The position numbers were made by a program, and so were the translations under genes. A DNA stretch of 31,218 nt from CAZXCK01 sp964639225. GTDB lineage: Bacteria > Chloroflexota > Anaerolineae > Aggregatilineales > Phototrophicaceae. The notes under the pieces were generated by a model, which worked only from the letters and a program-made list of their open reading frames with translations, did not search any database and was not told the origin of the DNA. The stretch is taken from positions 1-31,218 of the forward strand of contig CAZXCK010000038.1 of NCBI GenBank assembly GCA_964639225.1, read 5' to 3'. Of this stretch, positions 1-7,744 are shown one piece after another (position 1 is the stretch's first letter; every line of letters begins with the position of its first letter).

Positions 1-100
1 GGGGCGCAGTCTTGACTCTAACCGACTTTTTGCTCACACTTGCACGCAGCCGCAACCCGTATTAAGAACTGCCTGCCATCACAGGAGAGCGACTTGAACT

Positions 101-817
101 ATGACTGAACAGACTGAGTTCTATGTGCCGGAGCGTGCGTTGGTGATTATGGCGCACTGCGATGACATCGAGTTCGGCGCGGCGGGTATCGTCGCCCGCT
201 GGACCGATGCCGGCTGCCATGTGACCTACTGCCTCGTCACCGACAGCGCCGCTGGCAGCAACGACCCGGCCACCGATCTTAAGCAACTGGTCATCACGCG
301 CCAGCAGGAGCAGATGGCCGCCGCGCGCCTCGTCGGTGTGGATGATGTGCGCTTTCTGAACTATGCCGATGGCACGCTCCAGCCTACTATCGAGCTGCGT
401 CGCGAACTGACCCGGCTCATCCGCCAGGTGCGCCCGCAGGCCGTTATCACTATGGACCCTACGCTGGTAATCACCGCCACTAACGATTACGTCAACCATC
501 CCGATCACCGCGCGGTCGGTGAGGCGGCCATGTACGCCGTGTTTCCCAGCGCTGGATCGCGGCCTATCTTCCCGGAGCTGCTGACCGAAGGACTGGAACC
601 GCACGTCGTCGAAAAGCTGTACTTCACGCTGACCAACGAGCCGACCGATATTGTCGATGTGTCGGCGGTATACGAGCGCAAACGGGCCGCGCTGGGCAGC
701 CACGCCTCGCAGTTGAACGAAGAAGTGGTGGAGATGGTCGCCGGTTGGGATGCTGAACGTGGCAAAGCGCACGGCCTGGATTACGCCGAAGTGTTTCGTG
801 TAGTCAATTTCCGTTAA
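101..817 (+). CDS. PIG-L (LmbE-like) family deacetylase
   Basis: A 238-residue protein of the PIG-L/LmbE superfamily, zinc-dependent enzymes that remove N-acetyl groups from GlcNAc conjugates or related small molecules. The N-terminal metal motif reads AHCDDIEFGAAG (about residues 18-29), a variant of the family's PHxDDxxxGxGG, and the third metal ligand region is NHPDHRAVG (about 131-139). There is no signal peptide, so it should be cytoplasmic. The ATG is preceded by AGGAGA at 82-87, a slightly long spacing. It stands alone on the + strand and its stop lies 7 nt from the stop of the convergent ABC transporter ATPase gene. The substrate cannot be read from sequence. BshB- or MshB-like roles in low-molecular-weight thiol synthesis are possible, but no partner genes are nearby. 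Confidence 0.88.
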   Translation: MTEQTEFYVPERALVIMAHCDDIEFGAAGIVARWTDAGCHVTYCLVTDSAAGSNDPATDLKQLVITRQQEQMAAARLVGVDDVRFLNYADGTLQPTIELRRELTRLIRQVRPQAVITMDPTLVITATNDYVNHPDHRAVGEAAMYAVFPSAGSRPIFPELLTEGLEPHVVEKLYFTLTNEPTDIVDVSAVYERKRAALGSHASQLNEEVVEMVAGWDAERGKAHGLDYAEVFRVVNFR

Positions 818-824
818 TCAATTT

Positions 825-1586
825 TTAGGCGCGGTCGATAGCCTGACGGATCTGGCGTGCGACGGCGGCGAAGTCGGGATTGAAAATGTCTTCCGGCTGG
901 CGGGGACGCGCCAGATCGACCGCGATATCGGCGATAATGCGACCGGGGCGCTGGCTGAACACCAGCACCCGGTCGGAGAGCAGCACCGCTTCCTGGATGT
1001 CGTGCGTCACCATGACGACTGTCTGCCGCTGTCGCGCCCACATGCGCATCAGGTCCTGGCCGATACGCTCCCGGCTGAGCGCGTCCAGCGCGCCGAATGG
1101 CTCGTCGAGCAGCAGCGCGGCGGGTCGCTGAACCAGCACCCGGCCCAGCGCCACCCGCTGCGCCATGCCACCGGAAAGCTCGCCGGGGTAGGCGTACTCA
1201 AAACCGGCCAGCCCCAGGCCGCGCAGCACATCGAGCGCCTGCTGCTCGCGCTCCTGGCGCGAAACGCCAGCCAGTTCCAGTGGCAGTGTCACATTGTCGA
1301 TGACCGTGCGCCAGGGCATGAGGTTCGCCTGCTGGAACATCATGCCCACCAGCGGTGAGGGTCCATCCACCGGCTGCCCGTCGATGGTGATGCGGCCCTG
1401 GCTGGGCTGTTGCAGTCCGGCGAACACCCGAACCAGCGTGCTTTTGCCGCAGCCGCTGGGACCGATCAGGCTCACGAACTGCCCGGCCTGGACCTCAAAC
1501 GAGACCGGCCCCAGCGCCGGGAGCTGGCCGCCATCCGGCGCGGCGAACATCACGCTGACCTGATGCGCGCTCAGGCTGGCGGACAT
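825..1586 (-). CDS. ABC transporter ATP-binding protein (flavin uptake system, SsuB/TauB/ThiZ-type)
   Basis: A 253-residue nucleotide-binding subunit that powers the importer encoded just upstream. Walker A is GPSGCGKST (42-50), the signature LSGGMAQR (137-144), Walker B ALLLDEPFGALD (157-168) and the switch histidine VTHD (193-196). The FGALD after Walker B is typical of the nitrate/sulfonate/taurine/pyrimidine importer group. It is the last gene of the operon and begins 3 nt after the stop of the binding-protein gene, so the two are probably translated together. Expression should depend on the FMN riboswitch at 3848-4000. Substrate assignment comes from the riboswitch and not from the ATPase itself. 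Confidence 0.93.
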   Translation of the reverse strand: MSASLSAHQVSVMFAAPDGGQLPALGPVSFEVQAGQFVSLIGPSGCGKSTLVRVFAGLQQPSQGRITIDGQPVDGPSPLVGMMFQQANLMPWRTVIDNVTLPLELAGVSRQEREQQALDVLRGLGLAGFEYAYPGELSGGMAQRVALGRVLVQRPAALLLDEPFGALDALSRERIGQDLMRMWARQRQTVVMVTHDIQEAVLLSDRVLVFSQRPGRIIADIAVDLARPRQPEDIFNPDFAAVARQIRQAIDRA

Positions 1587-1589
1587 GCG

Positions 1590-2744
1590 TTAATCTCCCG
1601 CGCTATCGGGCAGAGCAGGCAGATAGTCATCGGTGTATGCGTCTGTCAGGTCCACAGCGCCCGGCAGACCGCCCATCATCTCCAGCACATCGAGCGTTAA
1701 CTGCCAGCCTTCGGCGTTATTCGCGCCCAGCCGGTCGCCGTCCCACAACTCGATGGTCGCCAGCAGCACGCGGAACTGAAGCAGCAGCTCCGGCTCGAAT
1801 TCGGCGGCCAGCGATTCCAGCAGCGTCTCACGGCTGGCGGCGATCGCCTCGCGGTCCGGTTGTTCTTCTTCGAGGAAGCGCGCCTGTTCGGTGGCGGCTT
1901 CCTGCAAAGCGTCCCGCAGATCGTCGCTAATTGGCAGATTTTCCACGTAATCCAGGCTGACGAGATAGGCCAGCGCCGGATTCTGGATGGTCTGGCGCAG
2001 CCCGTCGTCGAAGGCGGCTAAGGCCGCCCGCACCAGATCGGGGTCGCTCTCAATGAGCGCCTCGCTGGTGACAACGCCGTTGGACACCATATTGGCCTCA
2101 TCGGCCACACGCAGCACGCGCACTTCGGTCACGTCGTCGCACTGGCCCAGGTCGGCGCGCTGCTGAATTTGCAGCGGCTCGTTGTTGACGTAGATCACCG
2201 AAACGTCGATTTGCCCTGCGCACAGTACATCCGGCGCTACGTAACCAATCGGCTCCAGTTGGATGTCGCGCTCATCCATGTCATTGGCGGCCAGCAGCGC
2301 GATCAGCCCGCTGTAATTGGCGCCAAAACGTCCCGGAATGCCGACACGCAGCCCGCGCAGTTCGTCCACCGTCTCGGCGGCGACCGTGTCCGGCACGACG
2401 ATGCCCACCGGGTATTTCTGGAACCACTCGTAAACGTAGACCACCGGACGGCCACCGGCGCGTGCCATCAGCACCTGCTCGCCGCTGACCATGCCGAACT
2501 GTACTTCACCAGCGGCGATCAGGTCCACCAGCACCGGCTCGTCGATATACTCGGTCGTCACATCCAGGCCGCGTTCGGCGAAGTGTCCGCCGTCCAGCGC
2601 CACGTACATCGGCGAAAACTGCACGTTAGGGACGAACGTCAGGTAAAAGTTGATGTTTTGCGCGGTGTCGTCCTGCGCTCGAATCGCGCCGCCGAAGCCC
2701 ACCAGGCACAATGTCATCAGAATGAGGGTGAATCGTCTCAACAT
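1590..2744 (-). CDS. ribY: NMT1/THI5-like substrate-binding protein, probable riboflavin binder (RibY-type)
   Basis: A 384-residue extracytoplasmic binding protein. Residues 1-23 form a signal peptide (MLRR, hydrophobic core, then AIRAQ), with no lipobox cysteine. After it comes the NMT1/THI5 fold typical of thiamine-pyrimidine and sulfonate binders (NINFYLTFVPN, FGMVSGEQVLMARA, GLRVGIPG). The open frame runs further upstream, but ATG 2744 is the start because the signal peptide begins there and GGAG lies 12 nt before it. It is the middle gene of the operon, 92 nt after the permease gene, with a stable hairpin in that gap. The FMN riboswitch upstream indicates a flavin ligand, in line with the RibXY-type importers described for Chloroflexi; the symbol rests on that inference. 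Thiamine precursors are the alternative. The absence of lipidation is odd for a monoderm; the protein may be anchored by its signal segment. Confidence 0.8.
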   Translation of the reverse strand: MLRRFTLILMTLCLVGFGGAIRAQDDTAQNINFYLTFVPNVQFSPMYVALDGGHFAERGLDVTTEYIDEPVLVDLIAAGEVQFGMVSGEQVLMARAGGRPVVYVYEWFQKYPVGIVVPDTVAAETVDELRGLRVGIPGRFGANYSGLIALLAANDMDERDIQLEPIGYVAPDVLCAGQIDVSVIYVNNEPLQIQQRADLGQCDDVTEVRVLRVADEANMVSNGVVTSEALIESDPDLVRAALAAFDDGLRQTIQNPALAYLVSLDYVENLPISDDLRDALQEAATEQARFLEEEQPDREAIAASRETLLESLAAEFEPELLLQFRVLLATIELWDGDRLGANNAEGWQLTLDVLEMMGGLPGAVDLTDAYTDDYLPALPDSAGD

Positions 2745-2800
2745 GGTTTTTGTTTTCTCCGTTACAAGGCAAAGTTTTTGTCCGCTTTTCCAAAAGTGGC

Positions 2801-2831
2801 GGGAGCGCGAGGGTGGAACCCTCGCCCCTCC
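2801..2831. repeat. REP-like hairpin between permease and binding-protein genes
   Basis: An imperfect palindrome with a perfect 7-bp core stem (2807-2813 with 2819-2825, 5-nt loop), extendable to about 13 bp with mismatches. It lies in the 92-nt gap between the transporter permease and binding-protein genes. The downstream flank has only a TTTT on the transcribed strand, so it is not a good terminator. It could stabilise the upstream mRNA 3' end and set the binding-protein to permease ratio, or be an isolated dispersed palindrome. Confidence 0.55.
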
Positions 2832-2836
2832 AGTTA

Positions 2837-3688
2837 TCAACGCCCGCGCTTCTGCCATGCCAGCAGACGCCGTTCCAGCAGCGACACCGCGGCGTAGAGC
2901 GTGCCCGCCATCAGCGCCAGCGTGATGACCGCCACGAACACCAGCGGCGTATCGTACTGGCTGCGCGCCAGGTTAATCAGAAAGCCCAGCCCGGCGTTGG
3001 CGACGATAAACTCGCCCACCACCGCGCCGATCACCGCCAGGGTGGCGCTGGTCTTGAGGCCGGTGAGCAGCACTGGCAGGGCGGCGGGGATCTCCAGCCT
3101 GGTCAGGGTCTGCCAGCGTGTAGCGCGCGAGACGCGCATCAGGTCGTGCAGATCACGGGGGACGCCGCGCATACCGACAACGGTGTTCATCAGCATGGGG
3201 AAAAAGACGATGAGCACGCAGGTGATGATTTTGCTCTGCGGTCCGCTGCCGAACCAGATCACCAGCAGCGGCGCATAGGCGACGATGGGCGTTGACTGGA
3301 AGGCGACGATGATGGGCGAGAGCAGGTCTTCCAGCAGGCGGCTCCTGGCGATGCAGTAGCCCACCGTCACGCCGATGCTCACGCCGATGCCCAACCCCAG
3401 CAGTACCTCGGTCAGTGTGGTGTGGGTATGCAGCCACAGCCGACCATCCAGCAGCACTTCCTGGAATTTGGCAGCCACCGCCGCCGGTGCCGGGACCAGG
3501 AAGGGACGCACCCATCCCTGCGTGGTGACAAGCTGCCACAGCCCCAGCACCAGCAGCAGCGTCGCCACACCGGCAAAGCGGCGCACCAGCACGCGACGCC
3601 GCGCCTGCGGGCGTCCCAGGGTGGCAGCCGACGCGACCAGTGGCGGCGCGGTTTCGGTGAATGATTGGGTGGAGAGTGTCTTCTGCAT
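2837..3688 (-). CDS. ribX: ABC transporter permease, probable riboflavin importer (RibX-type)
   Basis: A 283-residue integral membrane subunit of the BPD_transp_1 (SsuC/TauC/ThiX) group. About six membrane segments lie near residues 38-56, 94-112, 124-146, 152-172, 213-231 and 250-275. The cytoplasmic EAA loop that docks on the ATPase is seen around 183-215 (RVSRATRWQTL, then IPAALPVLLTGLK). It is the first gene after the FMN riboswitch. The open frame extends 61 codons upstream into the riboswitch leader, but ATG 3688 is the sensible start: it follows directly on the U-run of the regulatory terminator, and the only ribosome-binding candidate, GGGGA, sits in the terminator's 3' arm. Translation as well as transcription may therefore be shut off when the hairpin forms. 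The symbol follows the Chloroflexi RibXY precedent and is tentative. Confidence 0.85.
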   Translation of the reverse strand: MQKTLSTQSFTETAPPLVASAATLGRPQARRRVLVRRFAGVATLLLVLGLWQLVTTQGWVRPFLVPAPAAVAAKFQEVLLDGRLWLHTHTTLTEVLLGLGIGVSIGVTVGYCIARSRLLEDLLSPIIVAFQSTPIVAYAPLLVIWFGSGPQSKIITCVLIVFFPMLMNTVVGMRGVPRDLHDLMRVSRATRWQTLTRLEIPAALPVLLTGLKTSATLAVIGAVVGEFIVANAGLGFLINLARSQYDTPLVFVAVITLALMAGTLYAAVSLLERRLLAWQKRGR

Positions 3689-3728
3689 AAAAAATCCCCG
3701 TGTCGTTGTGTGTGACGGGACATCGGGG
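3689..3728 (-). terminator. Regulatory intrinsic terminator of the FMN riboswitch
   Basis: Read on the - strand, CCCCG-A-TGTC (3728-3719) pairs with GACACGGGG (3704-3696), a 9-bp stem with one bulged A and a 14-nt loop. It is followed by A and six U (3694-3689) that abut the ATG at 3688. The 3' arm also contains GGGGA, the only plausible ribosome-binding site. The 5' arm overlaps a 10-nt segment (3733-3724) perfectly complementary to aptamer positions 3995-3986. Forming that alternative pairing would disrupt the terminator. Confidence 0.82.
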
Positions 3729-3847
3729 CAGGGGTCAGGTAAGACCATAGAATCAGACCGCGAGTTATGTCGCTCTGATCCAGGCCGCTGGCGCGGCATA
3801 TGGCCAAGCTGTGCAGCGCACCAGCAGCGAACGCCGGGCCTGCTCTT

Positions 3848-4000
3848 ACCTTCTTCCATCCGGACTATCACCGTCGGCTCTGGCCTCTCACCAGATCCAC
3901 CGGCACGATGCGTCGCACCATGACACGGGTCGCGGGCTTGGTGGGCGTATTCAGCGCCGCACCTTACCGCCGGTAGGGACTTTCACCCTGCCCCGAAGGT
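3848..4000 (-). promoter_or_regulatory. FMN riboswitch (RFN element) aptamer
   Basis: On the - strand the leader contains the RFN signature in order: closing-stem 5' half ACCTTC (4000-3995), GGGGCAGGGTGAAA, TCCCTACCGGCGGTAA, the AGCCCGCGA block, GGTGAGA, AGCCGACGGTGA, AGTCCGGATGG, and the 3' half GAAGGT (3853-3848) pairing with the start. This is unmistakable for the FMN-binding RFN family. It lies 160 nt upstream of the permease start and should switch off the whole importer operon when intracellular FMN is high. It is the key evidence that the transporter carries flavin and not thiamine precursors. Confidence 0.97.
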
Positions 4001-4023
4001 CGCTTGTTCAATTTCGTACAATC

Positions 4024-4051
4024 AGTATATCAGAAGTGGCCCGCAGCACAA
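4024..4051 (-). promoter_or_regulatory. Promoter of the riboswitch-controlled transporter operon
   Basis: On the - strand an extended -10, TGA-TATACT (TATACT at 4029-4024), lies 24 nt before the aptamer. A weak -35, TTGTGC (4051-4046), sits at 16-nt spacing. The expected transcript start near 4017 gives a leader containing the whole riboswitch. The rest of the space up to the kinase stop at 4103 holds no other gene. Confidence 0.6.
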
Positions 4052-4102
4052 AGGACTTTTGTCATGGCTTTGTGGTGTGGATAGTCCGGTGCGGTGTTCG
4101 CC

Positions 4103-5479
4103 TCACGCGGATTCGTTGTCTACATCGCCAGGGGTGATGCGCGTGTCATCGGGGAGGTCGTCCTCGCTGTAACCACCGGCACTCAACAGCGTAAACATGA
4201 AACGTCCGCCGGTGCCGTCCTTGTTGCTCTCCGCCCAGATGCGCCCGCCGTGCGCCTCGACGATGTGCCGGCAGATCGCCAGCCCCAGCCCGGTCCCTTC
4301 GCCACCGGAACGCGATGGGTCCAACTGGTAGAATCGCTCGAAAATGCGATCCACCATGTCCTCTGGCACGCCCGGACCGTTATCCAGCACGCTGATCGTC
4401 ACCTCGTCACCGCCGTTGACCGCGCTGATCGTCACCGCTTCGTTGGGTGGCGACCACTTGAGCGCGTTGTGAATCAGGTTGACCAGCACACGCTGAGCCA
4501 GGTCGCGGTCACACAGCACCTGGAGCTTTTCCGGCACATGCCGCACCAGCTTGATCTGCTTTAGCTCGCTCTGGTCGGCCATGCGCTCCATCGACTCATC
4601 GACGACTTCAAACAGTGGCACCTCGACCATACGCACAATCGCCTGCCCGGACTCGATCATCGCCAGGTCAGACATCTCCTGCACCAGCCACAGCAGATTG
4701 TCCGTCTCGCGGGCGATGGCCCGCAGCGACGAGATGCTGTCCTTGCGCTTGGGTTTGTCCTGGTCGTGGAACAGGCCGTCGATAATCAACCGGATGTTGG
4801 CGATGGGCGTGCGCAGTTCATGCGAGATGTTGGCCACCATGTCGCGGCGGGCGCGGTTGAGCCGTACCAGTTGGGTGATATCCTGCAGAGCCAGCGCCAC
4901 GAAATAATGCCCGTCGCGCCGGATGACCTCGATGCGCACCCGATAATTGCGGCTGTTGAGCGTGATCTGCTCCTCGAGTAACGCTTCCTCGTTGGTCACC
5001 GCATCGCTGACCATCATATTCAGCTCCGGCGCGCCGGTCACGTCCAGCAGAAGCTGGCCCAGTGGCGGTTGTTCCTGCTCGAACAGCGCCTCGGCGGCGT
5101 TGTTGCTGGCGATGATGCGCTGGTCCTGGTCCACCACCAGCAGCGCTTCGTAGGCGGCATTCGCCAGAGTCAGCATCAGCGCGCGCTGGTAGCTGGCGTG
5201 GCTGGCCTGCTCGTCCAGGGCGGCTTCCCGTTCCAGCACGCGCTTGTCTTTTTCCAGCAGCAGTTGATTTTTCTCGTCGATGATGCGCTCGCGCTCGCTC
5301 AGCGCCTGGTCGCGTTCGGTGATAATCGCGTCGCGGGCGCTGATGATTTCGTCCTGGCGGGCGTTGTGGCCGGAGAGTTCGGCCTGTGCCGCCAGCAATT
5401 GCGCGCGCCACTGCCACGCGAAATAGGCAGCGCCAGCGGTCAGCGCGAGCAGCACCACGAGTAAAATGTCCTGTAACAT
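4103..5479 (-). CDS. Membrane-anchored PAS sensor histidine kinase
   Basis: A 458-residue class I histidine kinase. One N-terminal membrane segment (about 3-23) is followed by a run of heptads (about 40-95), a PAS-like domain (about 103-200), HisKA with ANISHELRTP (phospho-acceptor His220), and HATPase_c with N box NLIHNALKWS (334-343), G1 DNGPG (366-370) and G2 GEGTGLGL (393-400). There is no extracytoplasmic sensor loop, so the signal is probably sensed at or inside the membrane through the PAS domain. GAGG lies about 10 nt before the ATG. It follows the response regulator gene with an 86-nt gap and is surely its partner. The layout resembles PhoR- and WalK-type kinases, but the target regulon cannot be named. 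Confidence 0.93.
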   Translation of the reverse strand: MLQDILLVVLLALTAGAAYFAWQWRAQLLAAQAELSGHNARQDEIISARDAIITERDQALSERERIIDEKNQLLLEKDKRVLEREAALDEQASHASYQRALMLTLANAAYEALLVVDQDQRIIASNNAAEALFEQEQPPLGQLLLDVTGAPELNMMVSDAVTNEEALLEEQITLNSRNYRVRIEVIRRDGHYFVALALQDITQLVRLNRARRDMVANISHELRTPIANIRLIIDGLFHDQDKPKRKDSISSLRAIARETDNLLWLVQEMSDLAMIESGQAIVRMVEVPLFEVVDESMERMADQSELKQIKLVRHVPEKLQVLCDRDLAQRVLVNLIHNALKWSPPNEAVTISAVNGGDEVTISVLDNGPGVPEDMVDRIFERFYQLDPSRSGGEGTGLGLAICRHIVEAHGGRIWAESNKDGTGGRFMFTLLSAGGYSEDDLPDDTRITPGDVDNESA

Positions 5480-5565
5480 GGTGGGTCAACCTCAAAAGCA
5501 GCGTCTGTTTAACGAGTGCCTTCTAATAACGATCTATTCTGATTTTCCAGGTACCGCCGGGCCGA

Positions 5566-6252
5566 TCAGCCCTCGAAACGGTAGCCCACGCCGCGAACGG
5601 TGACAATGCGCTTGGGATTGGATGGGTCGTCCTCGATTTTTTCGCGCAGCCAGCGGATATGTACATCGACGGTGCGTTTATCGACAAAATAATCGTAACC
5701 CCATACCTTGGTCAGGATCAGATCGCGTGACAGGACTGCGCTGCGGTTGCGCATCAGCTCGGCCAGCAGATCGAACTCTTTGTTGCTCAGTTTGATCTCC
5801 TCGCCATTCTTGAACACGCGCCGCCCGGTGAGGTTCACACGCAGGTCGTTGGAGATCATCTCGTCCTGTTGCAGCAAAGGCCGTCCCGGCGCGCGCCGCA
5901 TGACGGCCCGCACCCGCGCCAGAAATTCGCCCAGGCCAAACGGCTTGACGACGTAATCATCCGCGCCGCTCTCCAGCCCAACGATCTTATCGACCTCGGT
6001 GCCGCGCGCCGTCAGCATGATGATGGGAATGTGGGCGGTGGCGGTGTCGTGACGCACCATCCGGCAGATGCTCAACCCATCCAGGCCAGGCAGCATGATA
6101 TCCAGCACAATCAGGTCCGGCGACTCGCTGCGGATTTTGGTCAGGCCGTTCTCGCCATCTGTCGCCGTGATGACCGTCAGACCTTCAGAACGCAGCTTCT
6201 CCGCCAGGTTGCGCATCAGGGTCTCTTCGTCTTCGATGATGAGTACTTTCAT
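5566..6252 (-). CDS. OmpR/PhoB-family response regulator
   Basis: A 228-residue two-domain transcription regulator. The receiver domain (1-118) has the acidic pair E7/D8, phospho-acceptor D51 in IVLDIMLPG, T81 and K103 (VVKPF). The winged-helix DNA-binding domain (about 130-228) carries LSNKEFDLLAELMRN, VWGYDYFVDKRTVDVHIRWL and the terminal VRGVGYRFEG. All switch residues are intact. AGGA precedes the ATG. It is first in a two-gene operon with the kinase at 4103-5479. The 125-nt upstream region is AT-richer than its surroundings and contains a 10-bp palindrome AATCATGATT and a CATAAT box, possible sites for autoregulation, but I could not define a promoter. PhoB or WalR/RegX3-like roles are possible. 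Confidence 0.94.
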   Translation of the reverse strand: MKVLIIEDEETLMRNLAEKLRSEGLTVITATDGENGLTKIRSESPDLIVLDIMLPGLDGLSICRMVRHDTATAHIPIIMLTARGTEVDKIVGLESGADDYVVKPFGLGEFLARVRAVMRRAPGRPLLQQDEMISNDLRVNLTGRRVFKNGEEIKLSNKEFDLLAELMRNRSAVLSRDLILTKVWGYDYFVDKRTVDVHIRWLREKIEDDPSNPKRIVTVRGVGYRFEG

Positions 6253-6343
6253 TGAATAGCGTCCTGTATGTCGATTAAATCAACGTTGCGATTATGCTCG
6301 ATCAATACTAAATCATGATTAAGTTTCATCGCGCGAATGTTAA

Positions 6344-6372
6344 GAATCTGGCGGTAATTCACGGCCAGATTC
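6344..6372 (-). terminator. Hairpin after the S58 peptidase gene, possible terminator
   Basis: A perfect 9-bp inverted repeat, GAATCTGGC (6344-6352) and GCCAGATTC (6364-6372) with an 11-nt loop, lies 5 nt beyond the S58 peptidase stop and ahead of the response regulator leader. On the - strand it is followed by TTAACATT, which is only moderately U-rich. It could be a weak terminator separating the two operons, or an mRNA-stabilising structure. Confidence 0.45.
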
Positions 6373-6377
6373 GTGTG

Positions 6378-7340
6378 TTATTCGTTCCAGGCACGCACCC
6401 CGGCCAGCGATGTCGCCGCACGCACGCCATTGCGAATCGCCTCGGCCATGACCTCAGCGGCGAAAGCGCCCACTACGTTGACGTTGGCCGCAATCTGACC
6501 CGTCGCCAGCCCGAAGATAGTATCGCCGTCGAAGAGCGTATGTGCCGGGCGCACGGCGCGTCCCAGGCCGTCGTGGGCCATCTGCGCCACCAGATTCACC
6601 TGCTCTTTGGTCAGTTTAGCGTTGGTGGCCACCACGCCGATGACCGTGTTGCCGCTGCCCGGCATCGGCATATGAGCCATATTGCGCAGCAGTGGCAGCA
6701 TACCAGCGAACCCCGGACTGCCGTCCATGTTGCGCAGCCCGCCGATGACCGTGCCCGCCTCGTCGACGACATCACCAAAAGCGTTGACCGCCACCAGCGC
6801 CGCTACAACCAGGCCGTCGCCCAGGTCCACGCTGGCGCTGCCCAGGCCGCCTTTGGTCGCCAGCGCTTCGCCCATCACCGCGCCGATGCGGCAGCCAGTC
6901 CCCGCGCCGACGGTTCCCTGAGCCACCGGGTCGCTGCTGGCGGCTTCGGCGGCGGCGTAGCCCATCGCCGCATCAGGCCGGATTCCGGGCTGCCCAATCG
7001 TCAGGTCCATCAGGATAGCCGCTGGCACAATCGGCACGACATGCGGCGCGACCGGATAGCCGATGCCGCGCTCTTCCAGAAAGCGCATGACGCCATCGGC
7101 GGCGGCGAGACCGTAAGCGCTGCCACCGGCCAGCATCACCGCGTTAACGTGTTCCACCAGGTGCATAGGCCGCAGCAGATCGGTCTCGCGCGTTCCTGGC
7201 GCGCCGCCGCGCTGATCGACGCCGCCCACCGTGCCATCCGGGCATAGAATCACCGTGCAACCGGTGGCCCCTTCCAGGTTAGTGACCTGGCCCACCTGGA
7301 TGCCGGGAACTACAGTCAAAGTATGGTTCTCAGTCGTCAT
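6378..7340 (-). CDS. S58 (DmpA/P1) family aminopeptidase
   Basis: A 320-residue member of the DmpA / L-aminopeptidase D-esterase family (peptidase S58), N-terminal-nucleophile hydrolases that self-cleave into two chains. Family landmarks include VPGIQVGQVT near the N terminus, HVNAVMLAGGSAYGL (about 64-78) and GSGNTVIGVVATNA (about 228-241). By family precedent the self-cleavage should fall before Thr232 of the GNT motif, making it the nucleophile in place of the Ser of DmpA. A TTG lies one codon upstream, but ATG 7340 has the better spacing (7 nt) from AGGA. No signal peptide is seen. Natural substrates of the family are poorly defined (small D/L-amino-acid amides, beta-peptides). It is a single gene, 77 nt after the DUF2007 gene. 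Confidence 0.9.
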   Translation of the reverse strand: MTTENHTLTVVPGIQVGQVTNLEGATGCTVILCPDGTVGGVDQRGGAPGTRETDLLRPMHLVEHVNAVMLAGGSAYGLAAADGVMRFLEERGIGYPVAPHVVPIVPAAILMDLTIGQPGIRPDAAMGYAAAEAASSDPVAQGTVGAGTGCRIGAVMGEALATKGGLGSASVDLGDGLVVAALVAVNAFGDVVDEAGTVIGGLRNMDGSPGFAGMLPLLRNMAHMPMPGSGNTVIGVVATNAKLTKEQVNLVAQMAHDGLGRAVRPAHTLFDGDTIFGLATGQIAANVNVVGAFAAEVMAEAIRNGVRAATSLAGVRAWNE

Positions 7341-7417
7341 CAACAGGTCCTGTGAAAATAGGTGAAGAAGACAGGATAATCCACAGATGACCGCCCGTAT
7401 GTGGATATGTCAGCGGT

Positions 7418-7738
7418 CTATTCGTCGTCGTCGGATGGGTCGTCATCCCAGTGGTAGATGATGTCGTCGGTGGTGTCGGGGAGTTCGTCCGGGTCGTCTG
7501 GGAACAGCAGCGTCTGCACGTCATCGTAATCGCTGGGATGCACCAGCAGGCGAATTTCACCCCACGAGCCGATGGTCAGGCCGATGGCGCTGCGCCCGGC
7601 CATGTAGTCCAGCATCACCGGGATGCCTTCGCTTTTGAGCCTGCCCTCGATGATGTGCGCCTCGCCGATGTTGTGCGTCACGTAGGCGACCATCCACTCT
7701 GATTGGCCACGATTTGAATCGTCGTTTTTACTTAACAT
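7418..7738 (-). CDS. DUF2007-like small protein with acidic tail
   Basis: A 106-residue protein. Residues about 16-75 resemble the DUF2007 ferredoxin-like fold (WMVAYVTHNIGEAHIIEGRL, then LKSEGIPVML and GEIRLLVHPSDYDDVQTLL), a putative signalling module that pairs with itself or other domains. The last 30 residues are almost all Asp/Glu-rich (PDDPDELPDTTDD, then DDDPSDDDE). The open frame continues 12 codons upstream, but that stretch contains a strong promoter, so ATG 7738 is the start. No ribosome-binding site precedes it. The predicted transcript begins at the ATG itself, so the mRNA looks leaderless. Its biochemical role is unknown. Confidence 0.8.
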   Translation of the reverse strand: MLSKNDDSNRGQSEWMVAYVTHNIGEAHIIEGRLKSEGIPVMLDYMAGRSAIGLTIGSWGEIRLLVHPSDYDDVQTLLFPDDPDELPDTTDDIIYHWDDDPSDDDE

Positions 7739-7744
7739 GCTGTC

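Noticed and set aside
1..100. Promoter TTGACT (12-17) for the PIG-L gene
   Set aside because: At 17-nt spacing the -10 would be CACACT, a 3 of 6 match; too weak to list as a feature.
3848..4000. TPP riboswitch, suggested by the NMT1/THI5-type binding protein downstream
   Set aside because: The conserved blocks and closing stem match the RFN (FMN) element throughout; TPP signature sequences are absent.
7379..7406. Inverted repeat ATCCACA/TGTGGAT as a terminator after the DUF2007 gene
   Set aside because: It has no T-run on either strand and a 14-nt loop; kept only as a weak palindrome.
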